Numbered from the stretch's first letter, positions 28,480 to 36,703 are shown. The stretch: 59,797 nt of DNA from Acinetobacter bereziniae (GCA_009912575.1 WNDP01000007.1:1-59797); one strand, 5' to 3'. A program made the numbers and translations. Notes: generated by a model not told the origin, from the letters alone.

Positions 28480-29028
28480 CTATCTCTGTTCAGAAATTAG
28501 AATTGCGCGCGTATCTTGCTCGAGTGCTTCAAAGATATGTGCTTGGTCTGCTGGATAAGACATATAATCGCCTGCTTTTAGAACTTCATAAGCATTGGCC
28601 AAACCCACTTTAGCTGATCCCTGCATGATAATAATATGTTCTACGCTCCCTACAGGATGAGGTTGACTACAACGGGCTTGTCCTGGTTGAGTCGTTAAAA
28701 TATACACATCACGTCGTGCATTCGGTGGACAAGTTGCTAACAAAACTGCTTGATAATTTGATATTTCTGAGCTTACTGAAGCACCTTCACCATAGCGAAT
28801 AACTTGTGAGGATTGGGTTTGCGCTTCGACCAATTTTGCAAAGGGTATATTTAAAGCGACACATAAGGCCCATAAGGTTTCTAAACTCGGATTACCCTGT
28901 CCAGACTCAAGTTGAGAGAGTGTAGACTTTGCAATACCAGCACGCCTAGCCACTTCACCTAAAGATAATGCAGCACTTTTTCTTTCTCTTTGCAAATTTA
29001 TTGCGATGATTTCAATGGGTATCGACAT
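28480..29028 (-). CDS. XRE-family regulator with C-terminal cupin domain
   Basis: A 182-residue regulator: a Cro/CI helix-turn-helix (LGEVARRAGIAKSTLSQLESGQGNPSLETLW, with residues about 15-50) and a sensory cupin (VEHIIIMQGSAKVGL and GDYMSYPADQAHIF). The cupin likely binds a small ligand. It is divergent from azlCD, and such regulators often control the amino acid exporters beside them. Two copies of a TTCG-N6-CGAA repeat lie in the shared intergenic DNA. The start ATG at 28028-type frame is set at 29028, giving MSIPIEIIAI. Confidence 0.88.
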   Translation of the reverse strand: MSIPIEIIAINLQRERKSAALSLGEVARRAGIAKSTLSQLESGQGNPSLETLWALCVALNIPFAKLVEAQTQSSQVIRYGEGASVSSEISNYQAVLLATCPPNARRDVYILTTQPGQARCSQPHPVGSVEHIIIMQGSAKVGLANAYEVLKAGDYMSYPADQAHIFEALEQDTRAILISEQR

Positions 29029-29050
29029 TACTCTTCCGAAAAAACAATCG

Positions 29051-29064
29051 TTCGATTTGACGAA
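29051..29064. promoter_or_regulatory. Operator-like repeat 1 (TTCG-N6-CGAA)
   Basis: The sequence TTCGATTTGACGAA is an inverted repeat with a 6-base spacer, 23 bases upstream of the XRE regulator start. It matches a second copy at 29098, and the shared ATCG before each makes a longer direct repeat. Likely a binding site for the divergent regulator. Confidence 0.6.
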
Positions 29065-29097
29065 CAAAAATATTCAAACTATTATAACAAATGATCG

Positions 29098-29111
29098 TTC
29101 GATATAGCGAA
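29098..29111. promoter_or_regulatory. Operator-like repeat 2 (TTCG-N6-CGAA)
   Basis: The sequence TTCGATATAGCGAA is the second copy, 47 bases from the first and 31 bases upstream of the azlC start. The pair straddles the middle of the intergenic region and could let one dimer pair repress both directions. Confidence 0.6.
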
Positions 29112-29142
29112 AAATCATGTAAAGCCAACCAAGGTCACTCAA

Positions 29143-29804
29143 ATGAAGTATAAAGAATTTAGAAATTTACCCAAGCCCCTTGTTAAATCCATTGCGATTA
29201 TCTGTGTTGCGACTGCATTGATTGGTGTTTCACTTGGTTCGCTTGCAATAAATTATCATTTGCCGATTTGGATACCATTACTACTTTCGAGTTGCGTACT
29301 TGCAGGTGCCGCTGAGTTTACTTTTATTGGTATGATTGCTTCTGGGAGTAGCCCAATAACAGCGGCTATTCAGGCTTATTGATTAATTTACGCCATCTTC
29401 CATTTGGGCTTGCTGTTCACCACTTTATCGAAAATAATCGCTTTAAATTTTTTGCTACCCATATCATGAATAATGAAAGTGTTTTATTTGGCCTAACACA
29501 ATCATCAGATGAACTGAAGCGCAGCGCCTATTGGCTTTGCGGAATCGGTATTTTATTTGCTTGGCCAATGGGTGTGCTGATCGGTTATTTGCTTGGTCAT
29601 CATTTAGCAACAACGAAGTTATTGGGAATAGATAGCATTTTCCCAGTAGTACTATTTGCGCTTACTTATAAGGCATTAAAACAAAAATCAACTCGTAAAT
29701 CTGCAATAAGTGGTGCTTTTATTAGTTTAATGACTGTGCCATTTCTTCCCACAGGAATCCCAATATTAATGTCCTTGTTTGGCTTATTTGTGGGAAGAAA
29801 ATAA
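29143..29804 (+). pseudogene. azlC: AzlC-family amino acid permease, frameshifted
   Basis: AzlC is the large subunit of a branched-chain amino acid exporter. Both halves are recognisable: membrane helices with AGAAEFTFIGMIASGSSP and AAIQAY in the first frame, then LINLRHLPFGLAV and membrane helices in the second. The first frame ends at TGA 29380-29382. Insertion of one T in TATTG would give AYLINLRH without interruption and a protein of about 220 residues, the family length. The overlap reads TTGA, so a TTG start at 29379 is also conceivable for separate translation. Reading error, mutation or recoding cannot be told apart. Confidence 0.8.
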
Positions 29805-29805
29805 G

Positions 29806-30129
29806 ATGAATCAACAGATGATTATTTTTATTAGCATTATGATTCTTGCATGCGGTACATACTTAATTCGATACTCAGGCTTAGCATTTAATCAATATTT
29901 TTCAATCAGCAAACAACAAGAACAATTGTTTAATGATGCGGCGACTACCTTACTTTTTTCCATTGCTGTTCTGAGTACATTTTTAGATGGACTAGAGTGG
30001 GCAGGGTTTGCCAAAGTGATTGGCGTATGTGTTGGATTGTATTTAATTTGGAAGCATTATTCTCTAATCAGTATTATTCTGATCTCAACAGTGATTACAA
30101 TACTGTGTCGCCTCATTGGATTGAATTGA
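29806..30129 (+). CDS. azlD: AzlD-family small membrane subunit of amino acid exporter
   Basis: A 107-residue protein with about four transmembrane helices, partner of AzlC in branched-chain amino acid export. It begins MNQQMIIFISIMILACGTYL, then IRYSGLAFNQYF with the arginine that is common in the family, and ends with two more helices. The ATG at 29806 begins 1 base after the azlC stop codon, so the two are translationally coupled. If azlC is broken, AzlD has no partner. Confidence 0.88.
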   Translation: MNQQMIIFISIMILACGTYLIRYSGLAFNQYFSISKQQEQLFNDAATTLLFSIAVLSTFLDGLEWAGFAKVIGVCVGLYLIWKHYSLISIILISTVITILCRLIGLN

Positions 30130-30168
30130 TGATTGTACTTTCTTGACCCAAGTTAAATTGATCAATAG

Positions 30169-30237
30169 ACAAAAAGCGCTTTACCAGTAAGGGAAAGCGC
30201 TTTTTTAGCATAATGATTAAAGAGGATTAGAATTCTT
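30169..30237 (+). repeat. 69-bp direct repeat, left copy (duplicated lapA 3' end)
   Basis: This 69-bp segment is identical to 35866-35934. It contains a bidirectional terminator and the reverse complement of the last seven codons (including stop) of lapA. Outside it the two flanks differ at once. Together the copies bracket the fimbrial operon. Confidence 0.92.
30171..30206. terminator. Terminator in left direct repeat, after azlD
   Basis: AAAAAGCGCTTTACC and GGGAAAGCGCTTTTTT form a stem of about 13 bp around AGTAA. Positioned 42 bases past the azlD stop, it ends azlCD transcription and insulates the fimbrial operon. Confidence 0.85.
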
Positions 30238-30890
30238 TTTTGGTCTATAAACAAAATTTTATTTTCAATATCAAGTAAATTATGCTTAGAAAGCATAGAA
30301 ATTTTCCACTTTAATTTTTCAATCAAATCGACAAAATAAAATATTTTTAGATGCTCATCTATTATTAGATACATCTCTATTTTAATAAGATAATTTTTTG
30401 TTAAACCAATACTACACAAATTAATAATAAAAACTAAACAATAACAATTCGGATAAATTAAATTTAACTTAAAAAAAATTTCAGAAATAATAAAATATAA
30501 TAGTATAAAACAACAATCAAGTAGTTAATAAATATGATGAATTACTTAAAATTAACTTAAAAAACTAATATAAATTTAATCGCCCAAAATAATTTGTTAA
30601 AAATGACATTTTTTGTCACTTTCTTATACATAAGCACAACCGATATTCAAATTATAAAAATTTAGTTAATTATAAATAGGATATTGTATTTAAATAATAA
30701 AAAAAACATATTATTTGCAAAAAGTGCTACATATCAAATATTGAGTAAAATAAATGTGATATTTATCACTTTTTTGTTGTGTTTTTTTGTAAAAGAATTA
30801 TAGTGCGTTTAATTGTTTAGTTTCTAAACACTCCCCCTTTTTTGAGGATGATCATTAAGGGTTAATCAACGTGGTACTGAGAGAAAATCT
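30238..30890 (+). other. Long AT-rich leader upstream of the fimbrial operon
   Basis: About 650 bases, strongly AT-rich with many poly-A and poly-T tracts, and no open frame with coding character. It has an inverted repeat TGACA-N5-TGTCA at 30604-30618 and a CRP-like site at 30752-30773. Such DNA is the kind often silenced by H-NS-like proteins. The operon promoter must be here. Confidence 0.65.
30752..30773. promoter_or_regulatory. CRP/Vfr-like binding site
   Basis: AAATGTGA and TCACTTTT flank TATTTA, close to the E. coli CRP consensus AAATGTGA-N6-TCACATTT. It lies about 120 bases upstream of the pilin ATG. Acinetobacter has a CRP homologue (Vfr), so cyclic AMP control of these fimbriae is likely but unproven. 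Confidence 0.6.
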
Positions 30891-31427
30891 ATGAAAAAAG
30901 TTCAATTAGGCTTAGCTATCATTGGCTTAGGGTTAGCATCTTCAACAGTTTTCGCTGCTCCAGATGGAACTGTTACAGTTACAGGTAAAATTGTTGATCA
31001 GACTTGTACAGTTGGTGGTACTGCTGGTAACTATACTGTTGTATTACCTACTGTAGCTAAATCTAGTTTAGCTACAGCTGCAACTACAAATGGTGATACT
31101 AAATTTACAATTAATTTAACAGCTTGTCCTGTTGGTAATGTTGGTGTCTACTATGACAACACTAACGCAAATATTAATACAGCAGGTCGTTTGAATAATA
31201 CTGTAACAACAGGCGGTGCAACTAACGTTAATATTCAATTATTAAACTCTGCAAAAGCAGTAATTGACTTAACCAAAGATCGTACTGGTCAAAATATCGT
31301 GACTTCAAATGTTGCAACTGCAAATGGTGCTGCAAATCTTGATTTCTATGCACGTTACTACGCAACAGGCGCAACAACTGCAGGTGATGTAAGTACAACT
31401 GCTACTTACTATGTTGTATATCCATAA
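30891..31427 (+). CDS. Major fimbrial subunit (chaperone-usher pilin)
   Basis: A 178-residue structural pilin secreted to the periplasm and built into the fimbrial rod. A signal peptide ends at VFAA (about residue 22). The mature part begins APDGTVTVTGKIVDQTCTV; Cys in TCTV and in NLTACPV form the expected disulfide. It ends YYVVYP, with the aromatic-rich C-terminal strand that completes chaperone interaction. Very many Thr, Asn and Ala are typical. It is first in the operon, and the ATG follows GAGAGAA. The chaperone gene starts 87 bases later. Confidence 0.93.
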   Translation: MKKVQLGLAIIGLGLASSTVFAAPDGTVTVTGKIVDQTCTVGGTAGNYTVVLPTVAKSSLATAATTNGDTKFTINLTACPVGNVGVYYDNTNANINTAGRLNNTVTTGGATNVNIQLLNSAKAVIDLTKDRTGQNIVTSNVATANGAANLDFYARYYATGATTAGDVSTTATYYVVYP

Positions 31428-31513
31428 TTAATCATTTGGGTCTGTAAATTTTCAAACAAGTCTGCGTTAATTAAATACACTAACCAGACTTGTATCTCTC
31501 AGTAGGTTTCTTA

Positions 31514-32218
31514 ATGAAAATAAAATTTTTTATTTCTACGTTATTAACACTCGGTACTTATATCACATCTGCTCAAGCAGGTATTGTGATTACAGGTACA
31601 CGTGTAATCTACCCAAGCGATAAAGAATTTGTTTCTGTTCAATTAACCAATGTTGGTGATCAAATTGCATTAGTGCAATCATGGATCGATGACAAAGACA
31701 TCATTGCAGACCCAACTACAACAAAAGCCCCTTTTGTTGTTACCCCACCTATTACTACGATCGAAACAAGTAAAGGGCAATCTTTACGTGTTATTTTCAA
31801 TCAAAAACAAAAACTTGCCACTGATCGCGAAACATTATTTTGGCTAAATGTACTTGATGTTCCTGCTAAACCAGAAGCTGGAAAAAATTACTTGCAATTT
31901 GCTATTCGTAATCGTCTGAAGCTTTTTTACCGACCAACTGGTATAAAAATGGAGCAACAACAATCATTTCAAAAGGTCGAAGTACAACGTGTACACAACC
32001 AGTTAGAAATAAACAACCCTACTCCATATTATCTAAATTTTGCTAAATCTAACCTGATTCAAAAAAATGGAACATTAGGTGAAATTAAAAATCTGAGTTT
32101 TATCGAGCCCTTTTCAAAACAACAATTTGATGTCGAAAATTTATCTGACGCTAAATCTGTACAACTTTCCTTAATCGATGACTACGGCAGTTTATCTACG
32201 ATTGAGAAGAAGTTTTAA
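31514..32218 (+). CDS. Periplasmic fimbrial chaperone (PapD-like)
   Basis: A 234-residue chaperone that holds pilin subunits by donor-strand complementation. The signal peptide ends at SAQA (about 22). The first Ig domain has TRVIYPSDKEFVSVQLTN, the family signature, with the conserved Arg and the Lys partner in RNRLKLFYRP that anchors the subunit C-terminus. FWLNVLDVPAKP is the F1-G1 loop region. It ends with IDDYGSLSTI as in other family members. The frame begins at 31490, but the ATG at 31514 starts the signal peptide. Confidence 0.93.
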   Translation: MKIKFFISTLLTLGTYITSAQAGIVITGTRVIYPSDKEFVSVQLTNVGDQIALVQSWIDDKDIIADPTTTKAPFVVTPPITTIETSKGQSLRVIFNQKQKLATDRETLFWLNVLDVPAKPEAGKNYLQFAIRNRLKLFYRPTGIKMEQQQSFQKVEVQRVHNQLEINNPTPYYLNFAKSNLIQKNGTLGEIKNLSFIEPFSKQQFDVENLSDAKSVQLSLIDDYGSLSTIEKKF

Positions 32219-32242
32219 TTAAAATTCTTGGGAGAATTGTGC

Positions 32243-34750
32243 TTGAAACATTTCACACTTAGATACAGTGTTTTAGCGCTAAGTCTATATTTATGCAATC
32301 AAAATGTTATAGCGCAATCACCACAATTCGATAACAGCTTTTTATATGGCCAAAACTCAAAAAATATTGATCTTGAAAAACTTATTTCAAGCGATAAAGT
32401 TGCGCCTAATGATTATATTCTCGATATTTACTTGAACGATCGATACGTTACTCGATCTATTGTCCATATTTCTGATGATCCCGAATCTCCTGAAAAACAA
32501 CGCTATTGCATACCTCGAAACACAGTTAAACAATTAGATTTTAATCATAAGCTTATTGATTTAGATAAAGTAACCAGTGATTGTATTGATACCCGTTTAA
32601 TGAATCATGTCGTGTTTTGGAAGTTGGATATAGCCGAACAACGTGTCGACGTGACAAGCCCTCAATCTATGCTAAATGAACGTCCGTCAGGCTATATTGA
32701 TCCATCCCTTTGGGAAACTGGTGGAAATAGTGGTTTCTTAAAATACTACTACAACTACTATAATTCAGACTATGGTCAAGACAATAAGCAGGACTCTAGT
32801 TTTCTCAATATCAACTCTGGTATCAATATTAGTGATTGGCAATTTCGCCATTCTGGAAGCAGTGGTTTCGGCAACAGCACGAATCATTCAAATCAATATA
32901 CAAGCTATGAAAACAAGCTTATGCGGGTATTACCCAGTTTAAAAACTCAACTTACACTTGGTGACTTTTATACAAATACTAAAACAATCAATAGCAACTC
33001 AAGTATTGCTATTCGCGGTGTCCAACTCGCTAGCGATGATAGAATGCTACCTATTTCATTACAAAGTTATGCACCGACAATTTCGGGTTATGCAAAAAGT
33101 AATGCCTTAGTAAGAGTACGACAAAATCAACAGGTCATTATGGAGCGCACTGTTCCTGCAGGTGCATTTAATATTACTGATCTGCAAACGCCTGGAACTG
33201 GTGGAACATTAAATGTAGATGTGATTGAGGCAAATGGTGAAATCCACAGCTATGATTTACCTTATAATAATTTTATCCAATCCATCCGTGCTCACCAATA
33301 TCGTTATCAAATTGCAGCTGGTAATTTCCGCCAGAACAGTAAGTCTTATGATGAAAAACTCATCAACGCGTCATTTGACTATGGTTTAAATAATTTTATG
33401 TCATTGAGTAGTTCTGCACTAATCAGTGATCATTATCAATCCTATATTCTTGGAACAGCTTTAAATACTCAACTAGGTGGTATTGCATTAGAAAGTAATT
33501 ATATCAAAGCAGATATTAATCAATTCAATCAAAATTTGAATAGCTACCTGCTGACACTTCGTTATAATCTTGCTTTAAATAATGCTAAAACAAATATAAG
33601 CTTAAACAGTACCAAGTATGGAAATGATGAATATTATACATTTGATGAAGTGATGCAGAATCGTTATATACAAAACAATAGTTCTGCAATTGTTCTTAAT
33701 GGTCGTCCTAAGTCATCAAACTATATTCAATTAACTCAGAACCTTGGACATCAGCTCGGTGCGATTTCAGCAAATTTTTCACAGTACAAATTTTGGCACG
33801 AAGTGAACACGCAAAAATTCTACCAAATTAGCTATAGCAATAGCTATAAAGGTATAAGCTACTATTTAGGTATGCAACATACACAGAATGACAAATATAA
33901 ATTCGATAAAGACACTCAATATTTCGTAAACATTAATATTCCACTTTCATTTAAAAAGAAAAATACGAATTTACGTCTAAGTAGCGAAGTCTATCCAGAT
34001 AATAATGCTTTAAATACCAACCAAATTGGCATATTTGGAAATTTAGGCGAAAACCAACAATTTGGTTATAATTTTAACTATGCAAACAGCAGTGATAAAG
34101 ATCAATTGAGTAGTTCTTTGAGCTATCGAACTAATCCTGTTTATTTGGCGTCTACCTATACCACAGACTTTGACCAACAACAGCAATATTCTTTACAAGC
34201 ACAAGGTGCAATTGTTGCTCATCAGCATGGCATTACTTTAGCCAATGACTTAAATGATACTTTTGCAATTATCCATGCCAAAGGTTTAGAAGGTACACGC
34301 CTTTCAAATGGAAATAATATCAAAATTGACCGTTGGGGCAATGCAATTATTCCCTACTTGAATCCCTACCAATACAATTCGATCAACTTAAATCCAAATA
34401 CAATTCCATTAAATACAGATGTTGATGCAACACAGCTACAAGTTGTACCCAAATCAAATGCAAGTATCTTTGTTGATTTTAAAGCATTAAAAACTACAAA
34501 AGCCTTAATTGAACTTAAGTCAGAAAATATGAACTTAATTCCAATGGGTGCTACAGTAAAAGATGCTTTGGGTAATACAACAACTACAGTAGGACAGGGT
34601 CAACAAATTTTTATGCAAAATATTAATCCTGGACGCTATAGCGTTTATTGGACCAATACCGACTTTTGTCATTTCGATATTTCAAACGAGATATTGGAAC
34701 AAAGTAAAAATCAAATCCCATTTGCAAGTTTTAGCCTCAGTTGCAGATAA
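32243..34750 (+). CDS. Fimbrial outer-membrane usher protein
   Basis: The usher (about 835 residues) is the outer-membrane pore that assembles the fimbria. It has a signal peptide (MKHFTLRYSVLALSLYLCNQ ... VIA), an N-terminal domain with YILDIYLNDRYVTRS, then the beta barrel with the plug region SYAPTISGYAKSNALVRVRQN and VPAGAFNITDL, and two C-terminal Ig-like domains ending CHFDISNEILEQ. Start is TTG at 32243, since GGGAGA lies 8-9 bases before it; the frame opens at 32228 by another TTG. It follows the chaperone gene closely. Confidence 0.94.
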   Translation: MKHFTLRYSVLALSLYLCNQNVIAQSPQFDNSFLYGQNSKNIDLEKLISSDKVAPNDYILDIYLNDRYVTRSIVHISDDPESPEKQRYCIPRNTVKQLDFNHKLIDLDKVTSDCIDTRLMNHVVFWKLDIAEQRVDVTSPQSMLNERPSGYIDPSLWETGGNSGFLKYYYNYYNSDYGQDNKQDSSFLNINSGINISDWQFRHSGSSGFGNSTNHSNQYTSYENKLMRVLPSLKTQLTLGDFYTNTKTINSNSSIAIRGVQLASDDRMLPISLQSYAPTISGYAKSNALVRVRQNQQVIMERTVPAGAFNITDLQTPGTGGTLNVDVIEANGEIHSYDLPYNNFIQSIRAHQYRYQIAAGNFRQNSKSYDEKLINASFDYGLNNFMSLSSSALISDHYQSYILGTALNTQLGGIALESNYIKADINQFNQNLNSYLLTLRYNLALNNAKTNISLNSTKYGNDEYYTFDEVMQNRYIQNNSSAIVLNGRPKSSNYIQLTQNLGHQLGAISANFSQYKFWHEVNTQKFYQISYSNSYKGISYYLGMQHTQNDKYKFDKDTQYFVNINIPLSFKKKNTNLRLSSEVYPDNNALNTNQIGIFGNLGENQQFGYNFNYANSSDKDQLSSSLSYRTNPVYLASTYTTDFDQQQQYSLQAQGAIVAHQHGITLANDLNDTFAIIHAKGLEGTRLSNGNNIKIDRWGNAIIPYLNPYQYNSINLNPNTIPLNTDVDATQLQVVPKSNASIFVDFKALKTTKALIELKSENMNLIPMGATVKDALGNTTTTVGQGQQIFMQNINPGRYSVYWTNTDFCHFDISNEILEQSKNQIPFASFSLSCR

Positions 34751-34765
34751 GTATGGAGTTCTATT

Positions 34766-35833
34766 ATGCTGAAATATAAATTCTTATTGATGCTATGCAC
34801 ACTCCCAGCAAGTGCAGTTGTTTTTGCAGATTGTGGTGTAGGGAGTAACTTTACGGGCGGTTATAATATGCCGACTATGAGTGCAAGTACGATGAACATC
34901 AATAAATATGAAGGAACGTCTGTACAATCAAATATCTATTCACGAGAAGTTGCTTCAGCAAATTTTGATATTTTTCGTGTCTATACAGGATGCACTGTAG
35001 GCGTAAATCGAACCATTCTTGGCAATGTTTTTGCAAATAATGTTACAGCTTATGATACTAATATTTCTCGTTTAACCGCCTACCCGGCTTTAGGCATCAA
35101 AGTTGAAATGGGAGATGCGCCCGCTTCTTCAGCATTAAAAACATTAAATACAAATGAATTAGCAATTTATAATTATAGTGGTGATACTCACGGTGTAAAA
35201 CTAAGAGTCACGTTATATGTTTTACCTAGAACAGCCACGATGACTTCTTATCCAACTAACATCAATATTTCAAATCTACGAATCGCAACAATCAGCTTAA
35301 GACGTGTAAGTGATAATGCACTTATTCCATCAGGTACACAGATTCCTGTATTTTTAAATGCTACGGTAAATATATCTGAATCCACATGCTCACTTAGCCA
35401 AAGTAGTTACACAATTAATCTACCTGATGCCAGTGTACGAGATTTAGGTTTAGTCGGAAACGAAACTGCTCTTAGTTCTGGTAATACAGCAACCATCAGC
35501 ATCAACTGTGCAAATTTAAATGATGGTGCGGGTCGAGAAATTAAAGCATATACCACTGATGCTCTAAATCAATCCAATGCCAGTAATATTTTAGTCAATC
35601 AGGTTGGTACTGGTTATGCCACAGGAGTTGGTATTCGCTTAAGAGATAAAAACAATAATATTATTAGCTTGGATCCAAACCAATCAAAAAGTACAAATAA
35701 GTGGACTTTTGGCAACATGAGCACTTCTCAGCTCATCCAACATACAATAAAAGCCAACTATGTAAGAACAGCCAATACAGTAACTCCAGGTTTAGTCAGA
35801 GCTCAAGCTTACTTAAATATCATATACGATTAA
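34766..35833 (+). CDS. Fimbrial tip adhesin, two-domain
   Basis: A 355-residue protein, twice the length of the pilin. A signal peptide ends at VVFA (about 21), and Cys23 in DCGVGS starts the mature chain. Residues 22 to about 200 are an N-terminal domain with no recognised homologue, the likely receptor-binding lectin domain. Residues about 205-355 form a pilin domain with VNISESTCSLSQSS and SINCANLN cysteines, and it ends AYLNIIYD, the donor-strand end. It is the last gene of a four-gene operon, where tip adhesins are usually found. The ligand is unknown. Confidence 0.82.
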   Translation: MLKYKFLLMLCTLPASAVVFADCGVGSNFTGGYNMPTMSASTMNINKYEGTSVQSNIYSREVASANFDIFRVYTGCTVGVNRTILGNVFANNVTAYDTNISRLTAYPALGIKVEMGDAPASSALKTLNTNELAIYNYSGDTHGVKLRVTLYVLPRTATMTSYPTNINISNLRIATISLRRVSDNALIPSGTQIPVFLNATVNISESTCSLSQSSYTINLPDASVRDLGLVGNETALSSGNTATISINCANLNDGAGREIKAYTTDALNQSNASNILVNQVGTGYATGVGIRLRDKNNNIISLDPNQSKSTNKWTFGNMSTSQLIQHTIKANYVRTANTVTPGLVRAQAYLNIIYD

Positions 35834-35865
35834 AAAACTTAATTTATTTTTATTGAGCTATTAAA

Positions 35866-35934
35866 ACAAAAAGCGCTTTACCAGTAAGGGAAAGCGCTTT
35901 TTTAGCATAATGATTAAAGAGGATTAGAATTCTT
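35866..35934 (+). repeat. 69-bp direct repeat, right copy (native lapA 3' end)
   Basis: Identical over 69 bases to 30169-30237. This copy contains the true end of lapA (minus strand, stop at 35914-35916) and its terminator. It marks the right boundary of the segment with the fimbrial operon. Confidence 0.92.
35868..35903. terminator. Bidirectional terminator between the adhesin gene and lapA
   Basis: The same stem as at 30171, AAAAAGCGCTTTACC with GGGAAAGCGCTTTTTT, lies 10 bases beyond the lapA stop and 35 bases after the adhesin stop. It serves both convergent units. Confidence 0.85.
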
Positions 35935-36279
35935 GTTTTCTGGTTGAATATCCAATACCGTCTTTTCATGACGAGCATTTGCAGCAGCTTCAGCAGCAGC
36001 CAATTGCGCAGTCTGAATTTGTTCTTTTCGAAGATGATCAATATCTTTACGAAGACGCTTAATTTCCCATGCATTTTGGAATACACGGAATACCTGTACA
36101 CCAAGCAACAATCCAAGAACAATTCCGAGGACCAATGTCAATAATAGCAATAAACCCAAACGCATCGCTGGAACTTGAGTAAACAATAAGTCTACAGGTA
36201 GTTCAGCTGGGTTTTGCAAGACTAATGCTAAAGCATAGCCAAATACCACCAACAGTAATGCAACTAAGAAATAGCGCAT
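35914..36279 (-). CDS. lapA: LapA (DUF1049) lipopolysaccharide assembly membrane protein
   Basis: A 121-residue inner-membrane protein that in E. coli helps control lipopolysaccharide synthesis with LapB. It has two transmembrane helices (YFLVALLLVVFGYALALVL and MRLGLLLLLTLVLGIVLGLLLG) separated by QNPAELPVDLLF, and a cytoplasmic coiled coil (WEIKRLRKDIDHLRKEQ) with alanine-rich end. ATG at 36279 follows GGGG; GTG at 36285 is a less likely start. It follows ihfB closely. No lapB is beside it. Confidence 0.88.
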   Translation of the reverse strand: MRYFLVALLLVVFGYALALVLQNPAELPVDLLFTQVPAMRLGLLLLLTLVLGIVLGLLLGVQVFRVFQNAWEIKRLRKDIDHLRKEQIQTAQLAAAEAAANARHEKTVLDIQPENKNSNPL

Positions 36280-36300
36280 AATCACCCCATTCGAATTTTA

Positions 36301-36603
36301 TTAGTTAACAGATTCGTTTACTGCATCACGTAATGCTTTACCAGGCTTAAAGTGTGGTACTGCTTTCGCTGCAACTTCTACAGATTTACCTGTTTTAGGA
36401 TTACGACCTACACGTGGCTCACGATGATGCAATGCAAAGCTACCAAAACCACGGATTTCAATACGATCATCTGAAGATAATGATGCAATCATTTGATCAA
36501 TCATAATCTTAACTGCTTCTTCAACTAATGGCTCCGCCAAATGTGGGTTTTTGAGAGCAATTCTTTCTATTAAGTCAGACTTATTAAGTGCTTCAGTTGT
36601 CAT
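36301..36603 (-). CDS. ihfB: Integration host factor subunit beta
   Basis: IHF beta forms the heterodimer with IHF alpha that bends DNA at specific sites in replication, recombination and transcription. The 100-residue protein has the HU/IHF fold: [22 protein letters not shown] then [31 protein letters not shown], with the conserved proline-tipped arm (RNPKTG), and [15 protein letters not shown]. It lies between rpsA and lapA, the standard order. Confidence 0.97.
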   Translation of the reverse strand: MTTEALNKSDLIERIALKNPHLAEPLVEEAVKIMIDQMIASLSSDDRIEIRGFGSFALHHREPRVGRNPKTGKSVEVAAKAVPHFKPGKALRDAVNESVN

Positions 36604-36666
36604 TTAAGACCTCATTAATTTTAATGCTATTTGACATACACTAGATAATATCCTTTTTAAATACAG

Positions 36667-36703
36667 AAAGGTAGCGCAGTAATCATATACTACGCTACCT
36701 TTT
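36667..36703 (-). terminator. Hairpin between rpsA and ihfB
   Basis: Stem AAAGGTAGCG with CGCTACCTTT, extended by AGTA/TACT with one mismatch. The T tract after it on the minus strand is weak, so it may be an attenuator that lowers ihfB expression relative to rpsA or an RNA-processing structure. Confidence 0.5.

Noticed and set aside
30162-30419. Minus-strand open frame sharing its C-terminal residues with another frame at 35850
   Set aside because: The shared residues come only from the 69-bp direct repeat read in a non-lapA frame. There is no coding character or ribosome site.
30169-35934. CRISPR or integron attC interpretation of the repeats
   Set aside because: There are only two copies, 5.7 kb apart, with no spacers and no attC secondary structure other than a plain terminator.
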